Assembly: GCF_014200675.1 (NCBI RefSeq)
Contig: NZ_JACHCI010000004.1
Location: 371,673 to 435,672 of the forward strand
DNA from: Janthinobacterium saanense
GTDB taxonomy: Bacteria > Pseudomonadota > Gammaproteobacteria > Burkholderiales > Burkholderiaceae_D
Direction of reading: 5' to 3'
DNA length: 64,000 nucleotides
Shown piece after piece: positions 8,940 to 17,392 of the stretch. Below the pieces are notes generated by a model. It was not told the DNA's origin. It saw only the letters and a program-made list of their open reading frames with translations, and did no database searches. The stretch's first letter is position 1. The number at the start of each line of letters is the position of its first letter. The position numbers and the translations under genes are program-made.

Positions 8940-9689
8940 ATGGCATCGCGCAGAAATTTTCTCCATCATGGCATGGGCCTGGCCGCCTTGGGCCTGGTAG
9001 CCACGCCACTTATCGGCTGTGCCTCGCGCACGGCTGCTCCCGCCTCGGCCAGTGCCAGCGCCAGGCCCACTCCACCGCGTACCGGCGTGCCGCCGCAGCC
9101 GCAGCAACTGGCCAGCATTGACCGTTACACCAGCGTGCAGACGCGCCAGCAGGCGGCGGAGATGGAACCACCGCCCGACATCTTTGATGCGCAGGCGCTG
9201 GACCTGGACTTCTGGCTCAAGCCCCGCACCCTGGAAGTGGTGCGACCGGCCAGCAATGAAAAAGCCAAGCTCTTGTACTGGAAAGATGGCGAAGTCATCG
9301 ATTCGGCATATCAGGAACTGTGCCATTTGCTGCGCGACGTGAACGGCAAGAAAACCATGGCCATCGATCCCAAGCTGCTGGAAACCCTGTGGGGCACGCA
9401 AGCTTTCGTGGCCCGCTACGGCATCGAACAGCCGCTGGAAATCCTGTCGGGCTACCGTACGGCAGAATCGAACAGCAAATTGCGCGAAGCCGGTGTGCCA
9501 GCGGCGCGCCAGTCGCTGCATATCAAGGGACGTGCTGCCGACATCCGCGTGGCCAGCCTGAATTCGGAAGTGCTGGGCTCGCTGGTACGCAGCTTCAAGC
9601 AGGGCGGCGTGGGCTTTTATTACCGCTCCGGCCCGCGCGGCGGCTGGATTCATGCAGACACAGGCCTGCAAAGAACCTGGAAAGGTTGA
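8940..9689 (+). CDS. MepK-like (DUF882, peptidase M15 family) lipoprotein or Tat-exported peptidoglycan hydrolase
   Basis: The 249-residue protein begins with Arg4-Arg5 and a hydrophobic stretch ending in LIGC (Cys27), which could be a lipobox or a Tat signal. A Pro/Ala/Ser-rich linker (30-58) leads into a C-terminal M15/DUF882 domain with likely zinc ligands His194 (SLHIKGRAAD), Asp201 and His238 (WIHAD) and the GGVGFYYRSG loop. The E. coli relative YcbK (MepK) cuts 3-3 and 4-3 cross-links of peptidoglycan. The linker between signal and domain is longer than in YcbK. It stands alone. Confidence 0.88.
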   Translation: MASRRNFLHHGMGLAALGLVATPLIGCASRTAAPASASASARPTPPRTGVPPQPQQLASIDRYTSVQTRQQAAEMEPPPDIFDAQALDLDFWLKPRTLEVVRPASNEKAKLLYWKDGEVIDSAYQELCHLLRDVNGKKTMAIDPKLLETLWGTQAFVARYGIEQPLEILSGYRTAESNSKLREAGVPAARQSLHIKGRAADIRVASLNSEVLGSLVRSFKQGGVGFYYRSGPRGGWIHADTGLQRTWKG

Positions 9690-9720
9690 TACCTGCCCGA
9701 GCCTGCGGCTTGTCGCAGGT

Positions 9721-9930
9721 TTAGCGGTAGTGATACGGCGGCTCTGGCACGGCATCCTTGCCGGAGCGCTTCAGCTCATCAACATTGAGCGGCCTTTCCC
9801 ACCAGATGCGCCAACCCTGGCGCTGGCTGGCTTGCACCTCAGGGTGCGCTTGCAGATAGCCGTCGATAAAACGGCCAAATTCCGAGACATAGCCGCCGTG
9901 GCCGGGCCGGTAGGGTGCTGTAGTGTTCAT
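9721..9930 (-). CDS. DUF3460 family protein
   Basis: This 69-residue protein resembles the DUF3460 family of beta-proteobacteria: the core YVSEFGRFIDGYLQAHPEVQ followed by SQRQGWRIWWERPL. It is soluble, with no signal or membrane segment, and its function is unknown. I chose ATG 9930 because AGGAG lies 5 bases upstream on the coding strand; an upstream in-frame ATG at 9951 has no such site. It is flanked by the convergent MepK-like gene and the divergent LysR gene. Confidence 0.75.
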   Translation of the reverse strand: MNTTAPYRPGHGGYVSEFGRFIDGYLQAHPEVQASQRQGWRIWWERPLNVDELKRSGKDAVPEPPYHYR

Positions 9931-10003
9931 CGCTGCTCCTGTTCCTGTCATTCCATATTAGACCGTTCGCGCACAGAAAGTGCCGCATTTTTCTGGCCCC
10001 CCA

Positions 10004-10897
10004 ATGAAACTCTCCAGTAATAACATCGAACTGTTCCTGGCCGTCGTCGACGGCGGTTCGTTTTCCAACGCCGCGCGCACCTTGCGGCGGGCGCCATCGG
10101 CCGTCAGCATGGCGATTGCCAATATCGAGGCTGAACTGGGCATTACCCTGTTTGACCGCGGTGCGCGCGAGGCTGTGCCTACGCCGGCCGCGCTGGCGCT
10201 GCTGCCGCATGCACGCCTGATTACCGAACAATTAAAACAGTTGCATGTGCATGTCAAGGAATTGTCGCAGGGGCTGGAAAGCCGCATTTCGCTGGGTATC
10301 GCAGCCGAGCTCGATCCCGCACCCTTTCTGCGCGCCGTGCAGGCGCTGTCGCAGCGCCATCCGCTGCTCGATATCGAAGTCCTGACGGCGCCGCAGGATG
10401 ATTTGCACGAGATGCTGCAACGGGGCCGCATCAGCGCCTGCATGGTGTTTGGCGGCGGACGCATCAATCATGCGGAACAATTCCAGCTGGTGGGCAGCGA
10501 CGCCTTGCTGGCGATCGTCTCGGCGCAGCATCCCTCCAGCGATGTGGAGCGGCCCTTGTTCATCGAGGAATTGGTCAACTTGCGGCAGATCATCGTCGCC
10601 AGCCGTGAGCTGGATATGGCCGATGCGCGGCCCGTGGTGGGCCTGTCGCATTGGCGTACGGACAGCTTGCCGGTGGCCCTGGCGATGGTGGAAGCGGGAC
10701 TGGGCTGGGGCAATTTCGCCGCGTCGGCCATCGCGCACTCGCTGGCGGCTGGCCGGGTGCGCCAGGTGGCGTTCAAGAATACGGGCAATGGGCTGGCACT
10801 GCCGATCCACCTGGTGTGGACCAAGGACCGGCCGCTGGGGCTGGCGGCGCGGTCCTTTCTTCAGTTGCTGGCCGAAGCACGCCCCGCGCTGCCCTGA
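10004..10897 (+). CDS. LysR-family transcriptional regulator
   Basis: The 297-residue protein has the LysR helix-turn-helix at its N-terminus (FLAVVDGGSFSNAARTLRRA, then SAVSMAIANIEAELG) and a substrate-binding domain from about residue 90. I chose ATG 10004, which puts the HTH at the normal distance from the N-terminus; an in-frame ATG at 9980 is possible. Its last 37 bases overlap the end of the convergent PACE efflux gene. LysR regulators often control PACE pumps (AceR/AceI in Acinetobacter), but those are divergent pairs, so a link here is only suggestive. Confidence 0.9.
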   Translation: MKLSSNNIELFLAVVDGGSFSNAARTLRRAPSAVSMAIANIEAELGITLFDRGAREAVPTPAALALLPHARLITEQLKQLHVHVKELSQGLESRISLGIAAELDPAPFLRAVQALSQRHPLLDIEVLTAPQDDLHEMLQRGRISACMVFGGGRINHAEQFQLVGSDALLAIVSAQHPSSDVERPLFIEELVNLRQIIVASRELDMADARPVVGLSHWRTDSLPVALAMVEAGLGWGNFAASAIAHSLAAGRVRQVAFKNTGNGLALPIHLVWTKDRPLGLAARSFLQLLAEARPALP

Positions 10898-11337
10898 AGT
10901 GTGTCGTTTTCTACCGGCTGCTGCGCCGACAGCGGCACGTCGAACAAGCCATCGAAGATGTAATTGAAGATGAAGCTGTAGCAGGGAATGATCAGCATCA
11001 AGGCGAAGTCGAGCACGAAGGCTTGCCACAGGCTGATGTGCAACCACCACGCGATCAAGGGGATCAAATACATCACCAGCGTGATCTGGAAGCCGATCGC
11101 GTGCAGGATGCGGCGTTTCACGGTGCGCGTGCGCGATACCTGGCGGATTTCCCAGTATTCGAAGGCCGTGTTGTAAAGCAGGTTCCAGACCACGGCGATG
11201 CTGGTGATCATCAGCGCCAGCGGCCCGGTGCTGGTGGGCGACTCGCCCGAGAGCAGCGTCAGCCAGGCGGTGGAAATGGCCATGCCGATGATTTCAAAAG
11301 CGGTGACGTAGACGATTTTGCGCTTGATGCCTTGCAT
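10861..11337 (-). CDS. PACE-family multidrug efflux transporter
   Basis: This 158-residue membrane protein has four hydrophobic helices forming two repeats. The first opens MQGIKRKIVYVTAFEIIGM and the second contains RILHAIGFQITLV, the signatures of the bacterial transmembrane pair (PACE) family. The glutamate in the first helix (FEIIG, Glu15) matches the conserved acidic residue required for transport in AceI. Members export biocides such as chlorhexidine and short diamines. The 3' end overlaps the convergent LysR gene by 37 bases, which is unusual and limits how either C-terminus can evolve. Confidence 0.9.
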   Translation of the reverse strand: MQGIKRKIVYVTAFEIIGMAISTAWLTLLSGESPTSTGPLALMITSIAVVWNLLYNTAFEYWEIRQVSRTRTVKRRILHAIGFQITLVMYLIPLIAWWLHISLWQAFVLDFALMLIIPCYSFIFNYIFDGLFDVPLSAQQPVENDTLQGSAGRASASN

Positions 11338-11515
11338 GGATGACCTGTAAAAATGAAGTGGCCGCCATTGTAAGTCAGGTAGTTTGATGTAAAAAGTTAA
11401 TAGCTGTCAGTTTTTTTGATGGGTGATGACGCTTGCATACCGGATTGGCCATGAACGGTGGATAATGGCGGATGGCGGGCGACTGGTCCGCCGCATCACC
11501 GTAGATGGAGCAAGC

Positions 11516-11953
11516 ATGTCAGGCCCAGTAGATAGCAATATGGATAATACCGATAACGATGTCCGTCCCCGTTTCCGTCCCCGTCCGTGGGAACACCTGG
11601 AAACGCCGTATGACGTGGAAGTGTGGATAGAAGAACATAACCGCAGCATGCAGGACAATATCCGCGCCACCGAAACGGGCGTGGGCATCTGTTTTACCCT
11701 GGCCGAGGGCGGCGATATCTATATGCAGACCAGCGCCGATGGCGCCGTCGTGCTCGACGTGAGGCCCGACGCAGCCTGGGTGGCGCCCCTGATCAGCGCG
11801 GCCACCGGCTGCGAGACGCCGGCATCGACACTGTGGATCTTGCCTGACGATAAATTGATCCAGTTGCTGGTGGGGCTGTCCAGCCTGGTGGCCAGCACTT
11901 TATTGGTGGTCGGCCACGATTTCGGCCTGCGCCGGCGCGGCATGGGGCGCTAG
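11516..11953 (+). CDS. Hypothetical protein
   Basis: I do not recognise this 145-residue protein. It has an acidic, Asn/Asp-rich N-terminus, an RPRFRPRPW turn, a central region with YDVEVWIEEHNRSM and a hydrophobic stretch near residues 118-134 that may be a buried helix rather than a membrane segment. The start at 11516 follows GGAG with 5-base spacing; an in-frame ATG at 11423 would add 31 residues without a ribosome site. Codon use is like the neighbours. It is not obviously in an operon. Confidence 0.65.
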   Translation: MSGPVDSNMDNTDNDVRPRFRPRPWEHLETPYDVEVWIEEHNRSMQDNIRATETGVGICFTLAEGGDIYMQTSADGAVVLDVRPDAAWVAPLISAATGCETPASTLWILPDDKLIQLLVGLSSLVASTLLVVGHDFGLRRRGMGR

Positions 11954-12082
11954 GCGGTATTTTTACTGGCCCACGTGGTCAGATCAGCATCAGGCTGCAC
12001 ATATCTCGACACTGTGCGCCTTGCATGCTAGTCTCGTGCCCAAGGGCGCCTGAGGGCCAGGGCGGGACTGCAAAGGATAGCC

Positions 12083-14260
12083 ATGGACGAGATACCGCGC
12101 GCAGGGCAGGGGGAGCAAGAGGCAGCCGGGCATGAAGAGGGCATCGTGCCCGCTTCCGTGCCTGTTGCCGAGCCCTTGCTCGACGATGGCGTCTTCAGCC
12201 CCGGGCGTATGCGTGTCGAGCGCGAACAGGCTTATTTCAACGATTTGTATCTGCTGGCGCCGCTTGCCTATTTCGTGCTCGGTCTCGATGGCATGATATT
12301 GCAAATGAACCTGGTGGCCGCCGAACTGTTCGGCCTGCAGCGCGAACGGCCCGGCCCTGTCCTGTTCCGTACCTTTGTCAGTCCGCCGTTCCACCGCGAT
12401 TTTGCGCAGTTCGTCGAACGTGTGCTCAATAGCAATGAACCGGAACGCATCCAGCTGCAAGTGCAATTGCGTCCGGCATCACAGGCGCCGGGATTGCCGG
12501 TCAGCTTGCTGGGCAGCACCGATCCGGGCGGGCAGATGCTGCGCCTGGTGCTGGAGCAGGCCGAGGGCAAGATGGCGGCGCTCGAACGCAGCGAAGAGCG
12601 TTTCCGGCGCATCGTTCACAGCGCCGAAGAGGGTATCTGGGAAATCGATGCGCAAGCGCTGACCAGCTTTGTCAATCCGAAGATGGCGTTGATGCTGGGT
12701 TACCAGATCGAAGACATGCTCGGCAAACCGCTGGCGTCGTTCATGGATGCCGAAGGGCGTACCTTGTTGGAGCGCAATATCGCGCGCCGCCAGGAGGGTA
12801 TAGCCGAACGCCACGAATTCAAGTTCCTGCGCCGCGACGGCGAGCCGCTGTGGGCCACCCTGGCGACCAATCCCATCTTCGATTCCAGTGGCGCCTATCT
12901 GGGCGCGCTGGCGCTGGTCAGCGATATCACGGCGCAACGCGCGGCTTCCGAGCGTATCTGGCAGCAAGCCAATTTTGATCAGCTGACGGGCTTGCCGAAC
13001 CGGCATATGTTTCTCGACCGCTTGCAGAACGAAGCGCGCCGCGCCAAGCGGGAGGGCGCTTATCTGGCGCTGCTGTTCATCGATCTCGATCATTTCAAGG
13101 AAATCAATGACAGCCTGGGCCATGCCAAGGGCGACCAGCTGCTGCGCCAGGCTGCCCGCCGCATCGTTGAGCGGGTGCGCGCCACGGACACGGTGGCGCG
13201 TCTGGGCGGCGATGAATTCACGGTGATCCTGGCCGGCGTGGGCCAGATGGGCGGCATCGAGCGGGTGGTGCAGCAATTGATCACGGCGCTGGCCACGCCC
13301 TTCATGCTCGATGGCGATAGCGTGCAGGTGTCGGCCAGTATCGGCGTGGCTCTGTATCCGGCCGATACGGATGACACCGATACCTTGCTGCGGCACGCGG
13401 ACCAGGCCATGTACGCGGCCAAGAGTGCGGGCCGCAACAGCTACAGTTATTTCACGCCGGCCTTGCAGCAGGCGGCCGAATTGCGCCGCAATATGGCGCG
13501 TGAAATGCGCGCCGGATTGGTGCAGCATGAATTCGAGCTGCATTACCAGCCCATCGTCGACTTGCCCGGCGGGCGCGTTCAGTGCGTCGAAGCCTTGTTG
13601 CGCTGGCGCCATCCACAGCGTGGCTTGCTGCTGCCCGGCGATTTCCTGCCGTTTGCCGAGGCGAATGGCTTGCTGCTCGAGATAGGCGACTGGGCTTTTC
13701 GCCAGGTGGTGCGCCAGGCAAAATTATGGCAGGCACGGCATGGAACAGGGTTTCAGATCTGCATCAACAAATCGCCGTCCGAGTTGCGCTGCGATGCGGG
13801 CTTGTATGAGGGCTGGGCCGAGCTGCTGGCGCGCGAGGGCTTGCCTGCGGGCAGTATCGTGGTCGAGGTCACGGAAGGCATCTTGCTCGACGAGACGCGC
13901 CAGGTGCTTGAAAGGCTGCGCCAGTTCCGTGCCATGGGCATGTCCCTGGCGCTGGACGATTTCGGTAGTGCCTATGGTTCGCTGGCGTGCCTGAAGAAAT
14001 TCGATATTGCTTTCCTCAAGCTCGCCCAGTCGCTGGTGGGCGCCTTGGAGCAGGGCGATGCCGAACAGGCCTTGTGTGACGCCATCATCGCGCTGGCCCA
14101 CCGGCTGGGCTTGAAAGTGGTGGGCGAGGGCGTGGAAACGGCGGCGCAGCGCGAGGCGCTGATATCGGCCGGCTGCGACCTGGCGCAGGGGCATTTCTTT
14201 TCCCGCGCCGTGCCGGCCAGCGAACTCGATGCCTGGCTGGCCGCTCAGAGCGCCGCTTGA
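12083..14260 (+). CDS. PAS-PAS-GGDEF-EAL protein (cyclic di-GMP synthase/phosphodiesterase)
   Basis: The 725-residue cytoplasmic protein has two PAS-like domains (about 50-155 and 170-290), a GGDEF domain (about 295-460) and an EAL domain (about 475-720). The GGDEF motif is intact (RLGGDEF) and the inhibitory RxxD site is present five residues upstream (RATD). The EAL domain keeps VEALLRWRHP, an Asn in CINKSP, VEVTEG, LDDFGSAYGSL, a Lys in FLKLAQ and VGEGVET, so both activities are possible. No membrane segment or signal peptide is visible. The last 16 bases overlap the convergent glycosyltransferase gene. It lies next to the flagellar region, which may be coincidence. Confidence 0.92.
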   Translation: MDEIPRAGQGEQEAAGHEEGIVPASVPVAEPLLDDGVFSPGRMRVEREQAYFNDLYLLAPLAYFVLGLDGMILQMNLVAAELFGLQRERPGPVLFRTFVSPPFHRDFAQFVERVLNSNEPERIQLQVQLRPASQAPGLPVSLLGSTDPGGQMLRLVLEQAEGKMAALERSEERFRRIVHSAEEGIWEIDAQALTSFVNPKMALMLGYQIEDMLGKPLASFMDAEGRTLLERNIARRQEGIAERHEFKFLRRDGEPLWATLATNPIFDSSGAYLGALALVSDITAQRAASERIWQQANFDQLTGLPNRHMFLDRLQNEARRAKREGAYLALLFIDLDHFKEINDSLGHAKGDQLLRQAARRIVERVRATDTVARLGGDEFTVILAGVGQMGGIERVVQQLITALATPFMLDGDSVQVSASIGVALYPADTDDTDTLLRHADQAMYAAKSAGRNSYSYFTPALQQAAELRRNMAREMRAGLVQHEFELHYQPIVDLPGGRVQCVEALLRWRHPQRGLLLPGDFLPFAEANGLLLEIGDWAFRQVVRQAKLWQARHGTGFQICINKSPSELRCDAGLYEGWAELLAREGLPAGSIVVEVTEGILLDETRQVLERLRQFRAMGMSLALDDFGSAYGSLACLKKFDIAFLKLAQSLVGALEQGDAEQALCDAIIALAHRLGLKVVGEGVETAAQREALISAGCDLAQGHFFSRAVPASELDAWLAAQSAA

Positions 14261-15381
14261 CGCTGGCTTGCGCCCTGCATCAACTGCTCGACAGCGGCCA
14301 GCGTCTCGTCGGCGCTGACCGATTCCAGCGTCAAGCCTGGCGCCAGGAGTACGCGGTAATGGCTGCTGGCCGGATAGAACCAGCGGTAATTGTCGGTGCG
14401 GATGTAATAGCCGACGATCTTCTTGTCGTAGACGGACGCCAGGTGTATCACCGAGGTATCGGGCGAGACCACCAGTTCGCAACGCCGTATCAGGGCCGCC
14501 AGTTCCAGGATATGGCCGGTCGGTGGCGCCAGCATGACATTGGCGTGGCCGGCGCCACTGACGATTTCCTGTGCGCGCGCCTCGGTGCCTGGGGCGGCAA
14601 TCACCAGCAGTGCATGTTGCGGATAGCGCTTTGCCATCGCCGCGCAGCAGCGCTGGGCATCGGCCACGCTAACCGTGCGCTGCAAGTTGCTGCCCTGGAA
14701 ATTGAGGCAAAACAGGCCGGTATATTTTTCCAGCAGGGTGTCGCAGGCCGCATCGATGCGCGCCGCGTGGGCGTCGACGCCAAACAGTTCATAGCGCTGG
14801 TCGACCTGACCCAGCTTGAACTCGGCAAAGGTGGCAAAGTAGCTGTCGAGAATATGGCGGCTGCGGTCGCAGGGCACGGTATGGTCGAACATGCCCAGCC
14901 TGGCGGTCGAACTGCCGTACTTGGGAATCGCAAAACCCGTCAGATAGCGCGCGCCCAGCCATTTGATACGCAACAGCAGCGGAATCGAAAAGCGGTTGTA
15001 GGGATTGAAGATGACGTCATAGCGGCGTTGGCGCAGGTCGGCGATGCTGGTGCGCAAATCGCGCAGCAGCGGCTGCTTGTCCCAGATGATGATGTCGTTG
15101 ACGTGCGGGCAGGCGTCTATGATGGCCCGGTTGGCGCTGCTGGCGGCGACGTCGATCTGCCAGTGCGGATAGCGGCGCTTCAATTCACGCAGCAATGGCG
15201 TGGAGACGATCATGTCGCCGATCTTGTCGTTGCGCAAGATCAGCACCTTGCGCACACTGGCAAGATCGAGCGGCTGTTTATAGCGTTTGCCCAGCAGGGC
15301 GTGACTAATGAGCCTGGCGGCGAGCTTTATCAAGGAAACTCCGAATGTGGATGAGTACGTGCACTGGTGCGCAAGCAACAT
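14245..15381 (-). CDS. Family 9 glycosyltransferase (heptosyltransferase-like)
   Basis: This protein of up to 378 residues has the GT9 two-domain layout. The N-terminal half contains VLILRNDKIGDMIVSTPLLREL, and the C-terminal half contains the donor-binding LVVSPDTSVIHLASVYD motif. GT9 enzymes transfer heptose to lipopolysaccharide core. No waa or rfa cluster is adjacent, so its acceptor is open; surface glycan or flagellin modification is possible. The start is uncertain: ATG 15381 is taken here, but TTG 15333 follows GGAG and would begin at LIKLAARL. It is convergent with the GGDEF-EAL gene. Confidence 0.85.
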   Translation of the reverse strand: MLLAHQCTYSSTFGVSLIKLAARLISHALLGKRYKQPLDLASVRKVLILRNDKIGDMIVSTPLLRELKRRYPHWQIDVAASSANRAIIDACPHVNDIIIWDKQPLLRDLRTSIADLRQRRYDVIFNPYNRFSIPLLLRIKWLGARYLTGFAIPKYGSSTARLGMFDHTVPCDRSRHILDSYFATFAEFKLGQVDQRYELFGVDAHAARIDAACDTLLEKYTGLFCLNFQGSNLQRTVSVADAQRCCAAMAKRYPQHALLVIAAPGTEARAQEIVSGAGHANVMLAPPTGHILELAALIRRCELVVSPDTSVIHLASVYDKKIVGYYIRTDNYRWFYPASSHYRVLLAPGLTLESVSADETLAAVEQLMQGASQRQAAL

Positions 15382-15421
15382 CTTACGGATTTCCGCCTTG
15401 CACTGATAGGGGAAACTAAAA

Positions 15422-16465
15422 CTAGCTCAATCCCAGCAGGGCGATCACGCGATCGCGGCTGATGCCGACCAGCGCCGAGCTGATGGCCAGCAGCGATTCG
15501 TAGCCGGGTTTGCTCGCCTTGTCGCTGAAGTTTTGCGCCAGCGACTCCATGCGTACCGGGCCTTGCACCGGCTGGGCATCGGCGACGCGGCTGCTTGCCT
15601 GCGACAGCGCCAGGCTGACCGAACTGCGCGCCTGCTGCAAATGCGCCAGCGCCTGCACCACTTGCTGCAAGGTGGTGCGCAAGGCTTCCACGTCGCCCGT
15701 ATTCCATTCTTCGGGAGCAATGGCGGCCGGTTCGGCATCGGTCTTGACGCGGCTCATCTGGCCGGTAGGGAAACGGATGCCATTGCCGCGCACCGACAGG
15801 CTGTCACGCACGGAGGCCCAGGAGCTTTCCGGCGTGCTGAACATCAGCTCGCCATTGTCGCCGCGCTTGACGCGGATATTCGACGGCAGTAGCGCCTGGC
15901 TGAAACGGGCGACGATCTGATCATCGCTCAGGCCAGGTTCGATATTCACCGAACGCAGGGCCTGGTTGGCGCCGCCCACGGAAAACGCCAGTACTTCCGG
16001 CGGGCCATCTTGCAGGCTGGTCAGGGTCAGGCCGCGGATCGTAAAATTTTGCTGCGCCGCTTGCGGACTGCTGTAGCCCAGCTGCGCATCGAGCGTGCCA
16101 CCCGACGCATTACTGCGTTGGCGCCAGGTATTGCTGAACTGGCGCACGCGCGCTTCCACCTGGCCATCGCGGCCCTGGCGCGCCGCCAGCTTGGCCGCCA
16201 GTTCGCTTTTCAGCGCCTGCAACTGGCTGCTGCTGCGGTCCAGGTAGTCGAGGGTTTGCTGTGCGTTGGAAATCTCGCCCTGCAACTGGTGATCCCAGTT
16301 GCTCAGCCCGCGCTGTAGCGGCGCGGGCGTGCTCTTCGCCGCCGCGCTGCCAGCGCGCGCGCCGGTACTGGCGTTGCTGGCACCCGAGGCTTCATCGACG
16401 ACGCGGGCCGTACCGGCGCCCTTGGCGGAAATGCCGGAAGAGGTGGGGAGCTGGGCGATTTGCAT
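15422..16465 (-). CDS. Unknown protein of the lateral-type flagellar locus (LafW position)
   Basis: This 347-residue protein is not recognisable by family. It has a Ser/Ala/Pro/Thr-rich, disordered N-terminus (1-55), a coiled-coil-like segment (about 57-105, with QLQALKSELAAKLAARQ), a middle region of mixed strands and a second helical stretch (about 255-310) ending in a hydrophobic C-terminus. It starts 5 bases after the flgL stop, so it belongs to the flg operon. In lateral systems lafW, a putative hook-associated gene, follows flgL here. The position fits LafW, but I cannot show sequence similarity. Confidence 0.6.
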   Translation of the reverse strand: MQIAQLPTSSGISAKGAGTARVVDEASGASNASTGARAGSAAAKSTPAPLQRGLSNWDHQLQGEISNAQQTLDYLDRSSSQLQALKSELAAKLAARQGRDGQVEARVRQFSNTWRQRSNASGGTLDAQLGYSSPQAAQQNFTIRGLTLTSLQDGPPEVLAFSVGGANQALRSVNIEPGLSDDQIVARFSQALLPSNIRVKRGDNGELMFSTPESSWASVRDSLSVRGNGIRFPTGQMSRVKTDAEPAAIAPEEWNTGDVEALRTTLQQVVQALAHLQQARSSVSLALSQASSRVADAQPVQGPVRMESLAQNFSDKASKPGYESLLAISSALVGISRDRVIALLGLS

Positions 16466-16470
16466 GATGG

Positions 16471-17382
16471 TCAGAGTACGTCAAACAGGGAGAGGTTACC
16501 CACCTTGGCATAGGCTTTGTAAGTGGCTTGCAAGGCAAGCTGATAGCCGTTCAAATCGATGGTGGCGGCAGCCACATCGGTCTGTTGCAAGTCATTCAGG
16601 GCGCTATCGTTCGACAGCGACACATTCGACAGGTTAGTGTCGAGCGTGCTCAGGATATTTTGCGCGCCGCCAAAAACGGCGATCTTGTTCGACACCAGGT
16701 CCATGCCGTCGTCGGTGCCGTCCAGGCCGGCCACGATCGCGGCGTGTGTCGCCGGATCGTTGGCGGTGGCGCCCGGCACGTCGAGGGCGCTGATGACCTG
16801 GTCGATCTTGTTGAGCCAGTCCTGCACGCCTTTCACGTCGACGTTGGCCGCCTGCGTGATGCCATTGCCTACGACGACCATCTGGCTGTCGGTATTGCCA
16901 ATATAGGTGTAGCGCGCGCCAGGGGCAGCATTGGGGTCGAACTGGATCGCCGGCTGGTCGGTTGCCGTGCCGGAAAACATGTAGCGGCCTTCCTGGTCTT
17001 TCATATTGGCCGTGTACATCACACTGTCGCGCATGGCGACCAGCGACTGCGACATCGATTTCAAGTCATCGCTGGTATTGCTGCCGTCGGCCGCCCAGAC
17101 CAGCAGGTCGCGCGCCTGGCCCATGTCGGTAACCATGCTCGACAGATAGTTTTCATTCTTCAGCAGGCGCACCTTGACCGTGGCGATATTGTCCTTGTAC
17201 TGGGTTACCATGGCTTGTTCGCGGTTCAGGCGCGAAATACGCACGTTGCCGATCGGATCATCCGATGGCAGCTGGATACGCGAACCGGATGCCAGTTGCA
17301 AGGTCAGCTGGTTGATGCGATCCTGGTTCTGTTGCAATGAGTTATTGATCAGTTGTTGATACTGGCCAGTGGCGACGCGCAT
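16471..17382 (-). CDS. flgL: FlgL, hook-filament junction protein (HAP3)
   Basis: The 303-residue protein has the flagellin-like N-terminal coiled coil (MRVATGQYQQLINNSLQQN, then LTLQLASGSRIQLPSDDPIG) and a C-terminal helix ending AYAKVGNLSLFDVL. It forms the junction between hook and filament together with FlgK and is exported by the flagellar type III apparatus, so no signal peptide is expected. It follows flgK by 10 bases and precedes an unknown gene by 5, making it part of the same minus-strand transcript. Confidence 0.93.
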   Translation of the reverse strand: MRVATGQYQQLINNSLQQNQDRINQLTLQLASGSRIQLPSDDPIGNVRISRLNREQAMVTQYKDNIATVKVRLLKNENYLSSMVTDMGQARDLLVWAADGSNTSDDLKSMSQSLVAMRDSVMYTANMKDQEGRYMFSGTATDQPAIQFDPNAAPGARYTYIGNTDSQMVVVGNGITQAANVDVKGVQDWLNKIDQVISALDVPGATANDPATHAAIVAGLDGTDDGMDLVSNKIAVFGGAQNILSTLDTNLSNVSLSNDSALNDLQQTDVAAATIDLNGYQLALQATYKAYAKVGNLSLFDVL

Positions 17383-17392
17383 ATTCTTCTCC

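Noticed and set aside
9690..9720. A hairpin between the MepK-like and DUF3460 genes (CCTGC...GCAGG)
   Set aside because: The stem is short and has no T-run, so it is not a convincing terminator.
14257..15354. A 365-codon plus-strand open frame opposite the GT9 gene
   Set aside because: It is antisense to a gene with clear GT9 motifs and has no motif of its own.
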